From: Methanomassiliicoccus sp.
Lineage (GTDB): Archaea; Thermoplasmatota; Thermoplasmata; Methanomassiliicoccales; Methanomassiliicoccaceae
NCBI GenBank assembly: GCA_016109435.1
Contig: JAEILR010000003.1
Coordinates: 248,001-312,000, forward strand
Direction: 5' to 3'
Length of the DNA: 64,000 bases
In this document: positions 42,396-51,325 of the stretch, piece by piece
Layout of the letters: every line of letters starts with the position of its first letter
How positions within the stretch are numbered: the stretch's first letter is position 1
Notes under the pieces: model-generated
The model's input: the letters and a program-made list of their open reading frames with translations, nothing else
The model's database searches: none
Told to the model about the DNA's origin: nothing
Translations under genes and position numbers: made by a program

Positions 42396-43601
42396 ATGCC
42401 ATCTGACGACGACCGGGTCTCCCTGGTGCGATGCGAGGACTATGCCCCTGAGCAGGTCGCCGCCGCGGTGCGCCGGGCCGTCGACCTCCTGGGAGGGCTG
42501 GACCGTTTCATATCTCCGGGACAGAGGGTGCTGGTGAAGCCCAACCTGCTGCAGCCGGTGGCGCCGGACGAGTGCGTCACCACCCACCCGGAGATGGTGA
42601 CCGCGGTGGCCAGGATGCTCAGGGACCACGGCTGCGAGGTGGTGATCGCCGACAGTGCCGGAGGAGGGACGCCGTACACCGAGGCCCGCCTGAGGAAGCT
42701 GTACGACATCACCGGCATGAGCGGGGCGGCCGAGGCCGCGGGGGCGGAGCTTGGACTGGACGCCACGTACCGGGAGGTGGCCTGCCCGGAAGGCAGGGTG
42801 ATCAAGCGGTTCCAGGTCATCACCCCCGCCGCGGAGGCCGACGCCATCGTGGTGGTGTCCAAGGCCAAGACCCACGTGCTGACGGCCATGACCGGGGCCA
42901 CCAAGTGCATCTTCGGCGTCCTCCCGGGCATGGAGAAGCCCAGCTTCCACGGGCGGCTGCCGGACCTGGAAGGGTTCTGCGACATGCTCCTGGACCTCAA
43001 CCTGGCGATGAGGCCGGAACTGCAGATCATGGACGCGGTCATGGGAATGGAGGGGGACGGACCGAGCGGGGGAGAGCCGCGCCGCATAGGGGCGGTCCTC
43101 GCCGCCGCCGACCCGGTGGCCCTGGACATCGTCGCCGCCGGCCTGATGGGCTTCCGGGCGGAGGACCTCCCCACCATCCGGCGGGCGGCGGAGAGGGGGA
43201 TGGCCCCCGACGGCCTACGGGTGAAGGTAGTGGGGGAGGAGCCCGGGTCCCTGACCGTTACGGACTTCAAGCACTCCTCGAGCACCGCCGCCAGCAAACT
43301 GGGGGTCGGGGCCCCCGTCCTGGGACGCCTGCTGCGGGCCTACGCCCTAAGGCCGGTGGTGTCGAAGGAGAGATGCAACGGCTGCGGCCGGTGCGCGCGA
43401 AGCTGCCCCCGGGAGACCATCCGGGTGGTGCGAGGGAAGGCCCGCATCAGCCACGGGAGGTGCATTCGATGCTACTGCTGCCACGAGATGTGCGAGAACC
43501 GGGCCATCGAGCTGAGGAGGAGCACCGGGGGAAGGTTCATCGCCAGGATCATGGAGGGCCGGAACGCGCGCTCGGACCTGTCGCCGGACGAACAATCCTG
43601 A
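42396..43601 (+). CDS. DUF362 protein with C-terminal 2x[4Fe-4S] ferredoxin domain
   Basis: 401 residues. The DUF362 domain (about 1-300) shows VLVKPNLLQPVAPDECVTTHPE, DAIVVVSKAKTHVLTAMTGATKCIFGVLPG and DPVALDIVAAGLMG. The C-terminus has two ferredoxin motifs, RCNGCGRCARSCPRE and RCIRCYCCHEMCEN. DUF362-ferredoxin proteins are frequent in anaerobes and are thought to be electron carriers or reductases, but without defined substrates. The start ATG 42396 follows GGAGGCACCT. Single gene. Confidence 0.88.
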   Translation: MPSDDDRVSLVRCEDYAPEQVAAAVRRAVDLLGGLDRFISPGQRVLVKPNLLQPVAPDECVTTHPEMVTAVARMLRDHGCEVVIADSAGGGTPYTEARLRKLYDITGMSGAAEAAGAELGLDATYREVACPEGRVIKRFQVITPAAEADAIVVVSKAKTHVLTAMTGATKCIFGVLPGMEKPSFHGRLPDLEGFCDMLLDLNLAMRPELQIMDAVMGMEGDGPSGGEPRRIGAVLAAADPVALDIVAAGLMGFRAEDLPTIRRAAERGMAPDGLRVKVVGEEPGSLTVTDFKHSSSTAASKLGVGAPVLGRLLRAYALRPVVSKERCNGCGRCARSCPRETIRVVRGKARISHGRCIRCYCCHEMCENRAIELRRSTGGRFIARIMEGRNARSDLSPDEQS

Positions 43602-43673
43602 CCGCCCGCTGACCCCGTTCGGTCAGGAGGATTATTAGCATGTTAGAGCGATTTCGGACCTGCAGGTAAGCAA

Positions 43674-44069
43674 ATGAAGTTCGAGGAGTTCAAGAGGGAC
43701 ACCGAGATCCGGGCATCTGTCCACAGGAAGGAGTATTCCATCGCCAAGGTCGCTTCGGTCCCAGCGGTGGACCGCAAGGTGTTCGCCGTGGTCACCGACG
43801 GGTCGGAGATCACCGTGATCGCGGAGATGGACCACGGCCTCAAGGTGATGGAGGAAGAGAAGCCGTTCCGCATAATATCCTTCGACACCAAGCTGCCGTT
43901 CGACCTCATCGGCTTCCTGGCCTACATCACCAAGCTGCTGGCCGACGAGGACATCAGCCTGTTCGCCATCTCCTCCTTCTCCACCGACCACATCCTGATG
44001 AAGGAGGCCTACCTGGAGAAGGCGCTGGAGGTCCTCAGGGACGCCGACGTGAAGATCGACCTGAAGTAG
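43674..44069 (+). CDS. ACT-domain protein (CASTOR-like)
   Basis: 131 residues. The sequence EITVIAEMDHGLKV, then the signature TKLPFDLIGFLAYITKLLADEDISLFAISSF, STDHILMKEAYLEKALEVLR matches the tandem ACT fold of the CASTOR/ACT_7 family, which bind amino acids and regulate partners. It follows the DUF362 gene by about 70 nt with an AT-rich promoter-like stretch between. The ligand is unknown. Confidence 0.82.
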   Translation: MKFEEFKRDTEIRASVHRKEYSIAKVASVPAVDRKVFAVVTDGSEITVIAEMDHGLKVMEEEKPFRIISFDTKLPFDLIGFLAYITKLLADEDISLFAISSFSTDHILMKEAYLEKALEVLRDADVKIDLK

Positions 44070-44285
44070 GGCGGCGAGGCTGCCGCCGGCCGTCGGCCCA
44101 GCGGGCCGCATCCAATGCCGCGGCGGTCATCGCGGGACAGCAGTAATGCGTGCGGTCCGCATCGCTCCCGGCCGGCGGCCCGGGGTCCTGGAATGCGCAG
44201 GGGACCGCCGTCATTCGTGACATGGCCTCAGGATTTCCCGATAGGTTTTTTATCACCCCCGCGTAATGGTACGCCGAGTGATTTC

Positions 44286-45719
44286 ATGGACCAGGACGTG
44301 GTTGAGCAGATAGGGACGATCGTCGGCGAGAACAACTATTCCACCAGGATTGCGGACCGGTACACCTACGGTTTCGATTCGTCCATTCACCATGTTACCC
44401 CGGACATCGTGGTCCAGCCCCGCAGCGCCGAGCAGGTGTCCAACCTGGTCAAGCTGGCCAACCGGCTGAAGATCCCCATCGTACCCCGTGGCGCGGGCAC
44501 CGGCCTGTGCGGCGGGGCGGTCCCCCTGAAAGGCGGGATGGTCATCGACCTGACCCGGATGAACGCCATCAAGGAGGTCAGGGTCGAGGACCTCTACTGC
44601 GTGTGCGAGGCCGGTGTCGTGTACGACAGCCTGCAGAAAGCTCTCGCCCCGTTCAAGTTCACCTTCCCCCCCACCCCCGGCAGCGCCGAGGCGTGCACCG
44701 TCGGAGGCATGGTCGCCACCAACGCCTCGGGCATGCGGGCCATCAAGTACGGCGGCACCCGGGACTACGTCCTGGGGCTGGAGGTCGTGCTGCCCACCGG
44801 GGAGATAATCAACGTCGGCACCAGGACGCTGAAGAACGCCTCCGGCTATCAGCTGGAGAGGCTGTTCGTCGGGAGCGAGGGAACGCTGGGCATAATCACC
44901 CAGGTGACCCTGCGCATAGTCCCCAAGCCCAAGAAGATGGCCATGATCGTGGCCGGGTTCGACACTCTGGAGAAGGCCGGCAAGTGCGTGTCCGCCCTCA
45001 TCGCCAAGCCCCTCCTGCCGTCCGCCGTGGAGCTGATGGACTCTACCTGCATCCGGGCGGTGAACAAGGCCATCAACGCCGGCCTGCCGGACGTGGCCGC
45101 GCTGTGCATGATCGAGGTGGATGGCGACCCCAAGGTGGTGGCCGACGAGCTGGCCGAGGTGGTCAAGGTGGCCGAGTCCATCGGCGCGGTGGGCCTTCAG
45201 CAGTCCGACGACGCCGGACAGATGGCCAGATGGACCAACTCCCGGAAGAGCGTCATGTCCGCCCTGTCCCGATACGGCGCCGGCCTGGTGTCGGTGTCCC
45301 TGGCCGATGACATGGCGGTGCCGATATCGAAGATCCCGGAGGCCGTGGTGGAGTTCAGCAGGATCGCTGACAGGTACGGCGTCATCGTGGGAACGTACGG
45401 CCACGCGGCCGACGGCAACCTTCACACCAAGATGCTGCTGAACCCGGAGTCCCCGGAGTCCTGGCGCAACGGGGAGAAGGCGGTCAGGGACATCTTCGAC
45501 ACCTGCATCCGGCTGGGCGGCACGGTCACCGGCGAGCACGGGGTGGGGATATCCAAGGCGCCGTACTTCCAGAAGGAACGGGCCACCGCCCTGGGGGCGA
45601 TGGCGGCGATCAAGAAGGCGCTGGACCCCAACAACATCATGAACCCGGGAAAGATGCAGGAATGGGAGGGCTGCATCATACAGCACCTGCGTTACCCCTG
45701 CGCCGATCAGAAGAACTGA
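44286..45719 (+). CDS. FAD-linked oxidase (GlcD/D-lactate dehydrogenase-like)
   Basis: 477 residues of the FAD-linked oxidase (VAO/GlcD) family. The FAD-binding domain carries PIVPRGAGTGLCGGAVPLKGG, PPTPGSAEACTVGGMVATNASG and GSEGTLGIITQVTLRI. The C-terminal half has YGHAADGNLHTKM and GTVTGEHGVGISK, ending with NIMNPGKM. It would oxidise D-2-hydroxy acids such as D-lactate or glycolate; the substrate is not fixed. No CCG/FeS domain is fused or adjacent, so the acceptor is open. The 216 bases upstream (44070-44285) hold a TATA-like GTTTTTTATC about 35 nt before the ATG and nothing else recognised. Confidence 0.9.
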   Translation: MDQDVVEQIGTIVGENNYSTRIADRYTYGFDSSIHHVTPDIVVQPRSAEQVSNLVKLANRLKIPIVPRGAGTGLCGGAVPLKGGMVIDLTRMNAIKEVRVEDLYCVCEAGVVYDSLQKALAPFKFTFPPTPGSAEACTVGGMVATNASGMRAIKYGGTRDYVLGLEVVLPTGEIINVGTRTLKNASGYQLERLFVGSEGTLGIITQVTLRIVPKPKKMAMIVAGFDTLEKAGKCVSALIAKPLLPSAVELMDSTCIRAVNKAINAGLPDVAALCMIEVDGDPKVVADELAEVVKVAESIGAVGLQQSDDAGQMARWTNSRKSVMSALSRYGAGLVSVSLADDMAVPISKIPEAVVEFSRIADRYGVIVGTYGHAADGNLHTKMLLNPESPESWRNGEKAVRDIFDTCIRLGGTVTGEHGVGISKAPYFQKERATALGAMAAIKKALDPNNIMNPGKMQEWEGCIIQHLRYPCADQKN

Positions 45720-46379
45720 TCAGCCCAGGATCCCCAGCAGGAGCAGCGCCGCCAGGACGACGGTCGCCCCGAAGGTGACCACGTACACCGGCAGGCTCCA
45801 CCGCAGCACCTTGCTGCCATCGAGGGGCGGAATGGGCAGCAGGTTGAACGCGGCCAGCAGGATGTTGACCGAGCCGATCCAGTACAGCGCGATGGCCAGC
45901 AGGCCGGACTCCATCCACAGGCCGAGCGCCAGGAAGGCCAGTCCCAGGCCCAGGTTGGTCAGGGGCCCGGCGATGCTGATAAGTCCGTTCTGCTTCTGGC
46001 TTATCGCGCCCTGGATGTACACCGCCCCGGGGGCCGCCAGGAGGAAGCCGAACAGGGCGCTGACCACCCCGATGAGGAGGCCGAGAGGATAGGCCCGGAA
46101 CTCGGCCCAGGCGCCGTTGCGCTGGGCCACGAACTTGTGCGCCAGCTCGTGAAGCATGAACCCCGTGAGCACGGCAGCGAAGGACGTGCCTAGGGCGAAG
46201 AGGAAGAACTCACCTCTGGTCAAACCGTTTATCGACGAGTACAGGAACATCGACAGGGTGAACGCCAGGGTCAGGGCGGCGACGGCGATCGATATGTTGC
46301 GCATCTCCACCTTGCCGAACCGTATCTTCCCGTAATCCTGCGGAATGTAGATGGTGTTCGAATCGTGCATCTCGCCCAT
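45720..46379 (-). CDS. Site-2 protease family (M50) membrane metalloprotease
   Basis: 219 residues with about six membrane helices. The zinc site HELAH (FMLHELAHKFVAQRNG) and the second motif LLPIPPLDGSKVL (NxxPxPxLDG) identify the SREBP S2P/M50 family, which cuts membrane-bound regulators. It is a short archaeal form with no PDZ or CBS domain. I chose ATG 46379 from a TATA-like CTTTAAAATC about 20-30 nt upstream; ATG 46370 is also possible. It ends next to the FAD oxidase stop, convergent. Confidence 0.9.
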   Translation of the reverse strand: MGEMHDSNTIYIPQDYGKIRFGKVEMRNISIAVAALTLAFTLSMFLYSSINGLTRGEFFLFALGTSFAAVLTGFMLHELAHKFVAQRNGAWAEFRAYPLGLLIGVVSALFGFLLAAPGAVYIQGAISQKQNGLISIAGPLTNLGLGLAFLALGLWMESGLLAIALYWIGSVNILLAAFNLLPIPPLDGSKVLRWSLPVYVVTFGATVVLAALLLLGILG

Positions 46380-46441
46380 CTTCACGACCGCCTGGATTTT
46401 AAAGGTTGGCCTGCCCGTCGCGCCGACCCAGACGGAGGCCC

Positions 46442-46591
46442 CTATACCACTAAGGCGACGAGGGCAAGAACGATGAAGATAACGATGAGCCACCTGGCCT
46501 TGGTCAGGGAAAACCCTCTGACCCTTGCCGCGCCCAGTACCGCGGCGATGGCGGCGAGGGCGAAGAACAGCACCGCAAGCTCGAGGTTCAT
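46442..46591 (-). CDS. Tiny DUF1328-like membrane protein
   Basis: 49 residues: MNLELAVLFFALAAIAAVLG, a linker of 13 polar or basic residues, then WLIVIFIVLALVALVV. Two membrane helices with a short basic loop and this length match DUF1328 (YtjA-like) small membrane proteins, whose role is unknown. No canonical ribosome site is obvious. It lies just upstream of the M50 gene on the same strand. Confidence 0.55.
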   Translation of the reverse strand: MNLELAVLFFALAAIAAVLGAARVRGFSLTKARWLIVIFIVLALVALVV

Positions 46592-46639
46592 TTCCCGTCA
46601 CCGGACCTAACGCATATGACTTCGAGCCGGCCGTACTTA

Positions 46640-46860
46640 TCCTTTGGCCGGTCAGGCCGGTGAAATGCCAATGCCTGTTCGTGGAGCACATCCGGCCGCT
46701 CTCCGCCGAACTGGCGGTCCCGATGATCATCATCGTCATGCCCATCTCCTCCATGGTCACCGAGCTTCCGGAGACGGTCAACAGCATGCTGTAGATCAGG
46801 AACGGGAAGGAAGTGTACGCTCGGCGGCATCACCGGGGCCATGGTATCGCCCTGCCGCCT
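46640..46860 (+). pseudogene. Remnant of a sodium/calcium-antiporter-like (CaCA) gene
   Basis: In the frame of 46795-minus-3n the translation reads LFVEHIRPLSAELAVPMIII, then MPISSMVTELPETVNSML and a stop at 46792-46794. Sodium:calcium antiporters have a similar segment with APIATELPEKFNSVLW, in which a Trp codon would take the place of the stop. After the stop comes IRNGKEVY, then, one frame over, LGGITGAMV, again as in the family (RQGKDTLALGNITGAMVF). A nonsense change plus a frameshift, no start and no 5' half mark it as a decayed gene. Borders are approximate. Confidence 0.55.
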
Positions 46861-47016
46861 GCGGCTTTGCTCCACCGGCGCTCCTCCCGCTCCGAGCTCG
46901 GGATTCCCGCCCTTATGTTCGAAGGGTGCTCTAACCGATCTTCATGCTCGCGGTCATCACGAGCATCTGAGGCCCCCGGGACAAAAGGATTGAAATAACA
47001 AGCGCATTTAGGTTGG

Positions 47017-48927
47017 ATGGCCCATTTCGAGCATGGCAAGGTCGGCCTCCGATGGTGCGACAGCTGCGGGACGCTGATCCTAGGGGAGCGCTGCGACGTA
47101 TGTTCCTCGGCCGGCAGGCGCTTCGAGGTCTCCAAGCCAGGCGATATCCGGCCATGCATGGGAGATAGTTCCGAAGTGGTCGCCGGCCTCTTCGAGAAGC
47201 ATTTCGGGGTATCGGACATCTTCAGGAACCGCACGATGTTCCTCAATAAGGTGGCAGGCGAGGACCGCACCGACGAGATCGTGTACCAGGGAGCGGTCAT
47301 CGGGGTCCTGCGCTACGACCTGAGGTCCTGCGGTTTCCAGCTCGACCTGCGGCTGGAGGGGGCGCTGCTCATCCATCCGTTGGCCAAGAGGGGCGTGGTG
47401 ATCGTCGGCCACGACACCGGCCACCTGAAGGGGAAGAACCTTCCGGGAAGGGCGATCAGGGAGATCAGGGGAGAGTTCGCCGCCGGGGACCCCCTCATCG
47501 TCATCGCCGGCAGCTTGGTGTGCAGCGCTGTGGCCAAGGTCCCCAGCAGCGAAGCCCTCACCGCGGACAAGGCGGTAGGGGTCCGGGACGTGGGGAAAGG
47601 GGCCATCGAGGTGGTCAAGCGCCGCTCTTCGTGGACCGGGTTCGTGAACGTCAACGAGAAGCACCTGCGGGCCCTGGAGTCCAAGGCCGTCTCCGACATC
47701 CGATCTTACACCGGCAACAACAAGCTGCCGGTCACCCTGTCCTTCAGCGGGGGGAAGGACTCCCTGGCCTGCTATGGCCTGGCCTCCCGGGCGGGGAACA
47801 AGTTCGACCTCATCTTCGTCAACACCGGCCTGGAGTTCCCGGAGACCGTGCGCTTCGTCGAGGAGTTCGCCAGGAAGAACCGCGAGAGGCTGCTGGTGGC
47901 CGACGCCGGCGACGCGTTCTGGGATCAGGTGGACTCATTCGGCCCTCCGGCCAAGGACTTCCGCTGGTGCTGCAAGGTGTGCAAGCTCGCTCCCCTGACC
48001 GACCTCATCGAGAAGAACTTCCCTCAGGGGACCGTGACCATCGAGGGGAACCGGACCTTCGAATCCTTCGCCCGTTCTAACATCTCCTTCGTGGAACGGA
48101 ACCCCTTCGTCCCCAACCAGGTCACGCTTAACCCCATCCGGGACTGGAGGGCGGTGGAGGTGTGGGGGTACATCTGGTGGCGGAACCTGGACTACAACCC
48201 GCTTTACGAGAAGGACTACGAGCGCATCGGCTGCTACCTCTGCCCGTCCTGCCTGGAGAGCGAGTGGAGGAACACCTCGCGCATCCATCCGGACCTCCAC
48301 GCGGAGTGGGACTCCCACCTGAAGGCGTGGTCCCGGAAGGGGGGCAGCGGCGACGAGTACGTGAAGTACGGTTTCTGGCGGTGGAAGGTCTATCCGCGGA
48401 AGATGCACCAGCTGGCTGAAGAGGTGGGGCTCAGATTACCCGAGGCGCGCTCTGACCGGCTGGACCTCAAGTGGGTGAAAGGGGTATCACCTTGCCTCAC
48501 CGGCGGCTACTCGGCCGAGGGGGTGCTGTCAGTGCCCTGCAAGCGGGACTTTTCCATGGTCGTGGAGGCGCTCAAGACGGTCGGGCAAGTGAAGCACTCC
48601 AAGGAGTTCGAGATCGCCCTGGTGAAGACCAAGGACAGCACCCTCAAGGTGTTCGGAGGGGGGCAGATGGTCGCTACCGGCCCGACCCCGGAGAAGGCCC
48701 ACGCCATCTTCGAGGCCGGGGGGAAGGCGCTGCTCCGGGCCCAGCTGTGCACCGAGTGCGGTATCTGCGTCCGCAACTGCCGCACCCGGGCCATCACCCT
48801 GGACCGAGGGATCGTGATCAACGAGGAGAGGTGCACGCGCTGCGGCAAGTGCGTCGAGGGATGCGTGGTCGCGCACTACTATGACAAGCTGGTCACAGCC
48901 TCGGGGGCCAGGGCGCCCGGCCATTGA
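47017..48927 (+). CDS. Multidomain PAPS-reductase-like PP-loop protein with zinc ribbon, PUA-like and ferredoxin domains
   Basis: 636 residues. N-terminal zinc ribbon (RWCDSCGTLILGERCDVC), a PUA-like region (about 110-200, with LIVIAGSLVCSAVAKV), then a PP-loop ATP pyrophosphatase domain (LSFSGGKDSLACYGLASRAG near 245) with the PAPS-reductase-like VNTGLEFPETVRFVEEF and WCCKVCKLAPL. A C-terminal pair of 4Fe-4S motifs reads LCTECGICVRNCRTR and RCTRCGKCVEGCVV. This layout is typical of methanogen proteins annotated as PAPS reductase, but the PUA and Cys-rich parts suggest a sulfur or RNA-modification role, for example thiolation. The exact reaction is unknown. It follows the pseudogene with its own start. 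Confidence 0.85.
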   Translation: MAHFEHGKVGLRWCDSCGTLILGERCDVCSSAGRRFEVSKPGDIRPCMGDSSEVVAGLFEKHFGVSDIFRNRTMFLNKVAGEDRTDEIVYQGAVIGVLRYDLRSCGFQLDLRLEGALLIHPLAKRGVVIVGHDTGHLKGKNLPGRAIREIRGEFAAGDPLIVIAGSLVCSAVAKVPSSEALTADKAVGVRDVGKGAIEVVKRRSSWTGFVNVNEKHLRALESKAVSDIRSYTGNNKLPVTLSFSGGKDSLACYGLASRAGNKFDLIFVNTGLEFPETVRFVEEFARKNRERLLVADAGDAFWDQVDSFGPPAKDFRWCCKVCKLAPLTDLIEKNFPQGTVTIEGNRTFESFARSNISFVERNPFVPNQVTLNPIRDWRAVEVWGYIWWRNLDYNPLYEKDYERIGCYLCPSCLESEWRNTSRIHPDLHAEWDSHLKAWSRKGGSGDEYVKYGFWRWKVYPRKMHQLAEEVGLRLPEARSDRLDLKWVKGVSPCLTGGYSAEGVLSVPCKRDFSMVVEALKTVGQVKHSKEFEIALVKTKDSTLKVFGGGQMVATGPTPEKAHAIFEAGGKALLRAQLCTECGICVRNCRTRAITLDRGIVINEERCTRCGKCVEGCVVAHYYDKLVTASGARAPGH

Positions 48928-49029
48928 GCGGTGGGACCGCCCCGTTCATCGTTCGGCGACCGGCGGTCCGTTCGGCAGCGGTCGGCCCAGACATAGGTTC
49001 AAATAGCGACACTTTTTCCTCGTCCAAGG

Positions 49030-49752
49030 ATGGACATCACATCGTACGTGGCCGCGGCGATCGGCTTCGCGCCACCCCTGGCCCTGATGCTGTGGACCTT
49101 GCAGAGCTATACCTACCCCAAGGTCGAGCGGCCGTACTTCAGTGACCCCAAGCTGTTCGGGATGTTCACCGTGGGCATCGTCATCGGCGCGGTGCTCTTC
49201 GCCCTATCCATCTTCCTGCCCTTCGAGTACGTCGTGCTGGGCTTCCTTCTCGAAGAGTCGATCAAGCTCATGATCTTGAACCTCCCGAGGTTCCAGCGGC
49301 ACGCCGACACGCCGTTCTACGCCTTCGGGCTGAGCGCGGGCATGGCCACCGCCCTATCCTACGGGGCGGTCAGCCGGGTGCTGGCAGCGACCGGCCTGGA
49401 GGTTCTGGCGTTGGTGGTGGTAGTGGTTTACTCGACCATGATCGCCATGCTGCAGATCTCCACCGGGACCACCATCGGGATGGGAGTGGCCCGGGGGACC
49501 CCCTGGCCCTTCTTCGGTCAGGCCGTGGTGGTCCATCTGGCGTTCGTCCTCCTGCTCTTCCCTTCCAGCCAGGCTTTGGTGGGCGACAATCTGGTAGGAA
49601 CGGCCCTGTTCGTGGTCGCCCTGGTGTTCGTCGCCATCTACTACCATTATGTGCACCACCGCCTCCTGCCCCATTACGTGAAAGAGGCGATCGCCAGGAT
49701 GGGGGGCCGGGAGCCTAAGAAAGCAAGAAAGGTACCCAGGTCGAAAGATTGA
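49030..49752 (+). CDS. Polytopic membrane protein, possibly PrsW-like
   Basis: 240 residues with seven or eight helices. The motif LGFLLEESIKLMIL, an EExxK on a membrane helix, followed by FYAFGLSAGMATALSYG resembles PrsW-type intramembrane proteases (E-E-x-x-K, then a Gly-rich helix). PrsW enzymes cut anti-sigma factors in bacteria; an archaeal substrate would differ. The usual later Glu/His motifs are not clear, so activity is uncertain. It lies just upstream of the secreted transglutaminase-like gene on the same strand (about 20 nt gap) and may be co-expressed. Confidence 0.5.
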   Translation: MDITSYVAAAIGFAPPLALMLWTLQSYTYPKVERPYFSDPKLFGMFTVGIVIGAVLFALSIFLPFEYVVLGFLLEESIKLMILNLPRFQRHADTPFYAFGLSAGMATALSYGAVSRVLAATGLEVLALVVVVVYSTMIAMLQISTGTTIGMGVARGTPWPFFGQAVVVHLAFVLLLFPSSQALVGDNLVGTALFVVALVFVAIYYHYVHHRLLPHYVKEAIARMGGREPKKARKVPRSKD

Positions 49753-49773
49753 AATCGTAACAGCCATGTCGAT

Positions 49774-50940
49774 ATGGACGTGGCAGCCACGAAGAGGAAA
49801 CGCCATGGGGTGAAGGCCGCGGTGGCGGTCGCCGTCGTCCTCATCCTCGTCCTCCTGCTCCTCACTCCCGCGGTGCAGAGCTTTCTCATGGACCTCATCT
49901 CCTCTCCCTTCCAACGGCGTTATCCGGCCAGTGCCACGTTCACGCTGGAGAGGGCGCTCACCGTGGACGCCAACGGCGGTGAGATCATAGGTTACGACTT
50001 CGACATCTGCGAGCCGTCGACGGTGTCCCAGAACGGGTACGTGATGCAGGAGGTCACCTCCATCACCTACGACCCCCAGCTCTCCTTCCGAGAGGTCCGT
50101 TACGGCCACAGCTGGGTGGGATGGAACGGCACTTCGATCTCCGGGGAGATGACGCGCACCTCGACCGTCACGTACCAGGTGATCGCCTACACCCACATAT
50201 GGAACATCGACAGGGAGGGATCCCTGGGAGCGTCCGCTGTGCCTTCGTCCCTGCAGGACATGTATCTGCATGACGAGTGGGGGCTGAGGGATGATAACGG
50301 CAATGTCGTGGGGTGGATGATCGACACATCCTCCCCGGCCATAGTGGCGGCGTCGGGGGAGATCGTGGGCAACGAGACCAACGTGTACCAGGTCCTCAAG
50401 GACATCTATGACTGGATGACCGCCAACGTGCGGTACGCCACCGATGCCTCGGGAGGGGTGCCCCAGACCGCGGTGGAGACCCTGCAGCGCCGGGCGGGCG
50501 ACTGCGACGACCAGTCCATCCTGTTCTGCTCCCTGGCCCGCGCGGCGGGGGTCCCGGCGTGGCTGCAGATGGGGGCGCTGTACATCAGCACCGACAACGC
50601 CTGGGGCGGCCATGGCTGGCTGCAGGCGTACATACCCCTGGCCTCGGGCGGGGGGGAGAACGTCACCATCGACGTGGTCAACAAGGACTTCCTGGTCTTC
50701 CGCCCCAACCGTTTCATCGAGTTCACCGACGACGGGTCGGGGGATCACCTGGAGGACTACTACTACCCGTTCTTCACCACCTTCGACCGGAGCACCTACC
50801 AAGGCGGCGCGGCCCCGGAGTTCAGCGAGGCGTACGAGCGGCTGAGCTACGAGGAATCGAGCAAGAAGGTCAGTTCCGGAGGGGTGTACTCGACGGAGAT
50901 CAGGACGGCCTGTACCGGCCGGGCGCCGCTTCGTAGATGA
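49774..50940 (+). CDS. Membrane-anchored transglutaminase-like protein
   Basis: 388 residues. A basic start and one helix (about residues 15-38) anchor or export it. The extracellular part contains a transglutaminase-like cysteine protease core: DCDDQSILFCSLARAAGVP with the catalytic Cys, GGHGWLQAYIPLA with the His, and TIDVVNKDF with the Asp. The N-terminal ~180 residues form a beta-rich domain. It may process surface peptides or proteins. It lies 21 nt after the PrsW-like gene and overlaps the convergent zinc-ribbon gene by about 40 nt. Confidence 0.83.
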   Translation: MDVAATKRKRHGVKAAVAVAVVLILVLLLLTPAVQSFLMDLISSPFQRRYPASATFTLERALTVDANGGEIIGYDFDICEPSTVSQNGYVMQEVTSITYDPQLSFREVRYGHSWVGWNGTSISGEMTRTSTVTYQVIAYTHIWNIDREGSLGASAVPSSLQDMYLHDEWGLRDDNGNVVGWMIDTSSPAIVAASGEIVGNETNVYQVLKDIYDWMTANVRYATDASGGVPQTAVETLQRRAGDCDDQSILFCSLARAAGVPAWLQMGALYISTDNAWGGHGWLQAYIPLASGGGENVTIDVVNKDFLVFRPNRFIEFTDDGSGDHLEDYYYPFFTTFDRSTYQGGAAPEFSEAYERLSYEESSKKVSSGGVYSTEIRTACTGRAPLRR

Positions 50941-51325
50941 TCCCGGCCTCCAGCAGCCTGGAGATCATGTCGTCCAGCACCTGACCGTCCACGTCCGGGA
51001 GGGCGCGGGCGATGTCCTCGCGGGCAGCGTCTCTGCGGTCCCAAGAGATCGAAACGATCGCCGAGAGCACCGCCTCCTCGTCGGTGCGGGGGGCGCTCAC
51101 CTCGATCTGGGGGCGGGGGGCCCCAGGGGCTTCGATGTCATAGACCAGGCGGGCCCCCACCTGGCGAACGGCCTCGGCCAGCTCCTTGGGGGAATCGGTA
51201 GAGAAATAGACCTTGGCCCTTTTCACCTCGATCTTGCCCCCGCAGCGGGGACAGGTGATCCGGGCCATTGATAGGTCCGCGCCCTGCACCAGGGTGCAGC
51301 GCGGACAGATGATGACGCCGAACAT
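50900..51325 (-). CDS. Zinc-ribbon protein with a C-terminal winged-helix-like region
   Basis: 141 residues. Four cysteines in IICPRCTLVQ and ITCPRCGGKIEVKRAK form a zinc ribbon at the N-terminus. The last ~70 residues (EEAVLSAIVSISWDRRDAAREDIARALPD, then LLEAGIIYEAAPGRYRPS) resemble a winged helix, as in small archaeal transcription factors. The N-terminal layout recalls haloarchaeal DUF5817 proteins. It may bind nucleic acid. It is on the same strand as pdaD (1 nt gap between genes), so the two may share an mRNA. Confidence 0.7.
   Translation of the reverse strand: MFGVIICPRCTLVQGADLSMARITCPRCGGKIEVKRAKVYFSTDSPKELAEAVRQVGARLVYDIEAPGAPRPQIEVSAPRTDEEAVLSAIVSISWDRRDAAREDIARALPDVDGQVLDDMISRLLEAGIIYEAAPGRYRPS

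Noticed and set aside
44253-45686. 477-residue leftward open frame opposite the FAD-linked oxidase gene
   Set aside because: Antisense shadow of a strongly conserved gene; His/Gly/Asp-rich composition and no recognisable domain.
46588-46875. 95-residue leftward open frame with many His and Asp
   Set aside because: It is antisense to the CaCA remnant and looks like a composition artefact (GDGHDDDDHRDRQ).
50900-51325. Zinc-ribbon protein considered as a RING-type E3 for the Ubl system
   Set aside because: It has only four cysteines in two CxxC pairs, no RING spacing, and lies 33 kb away.
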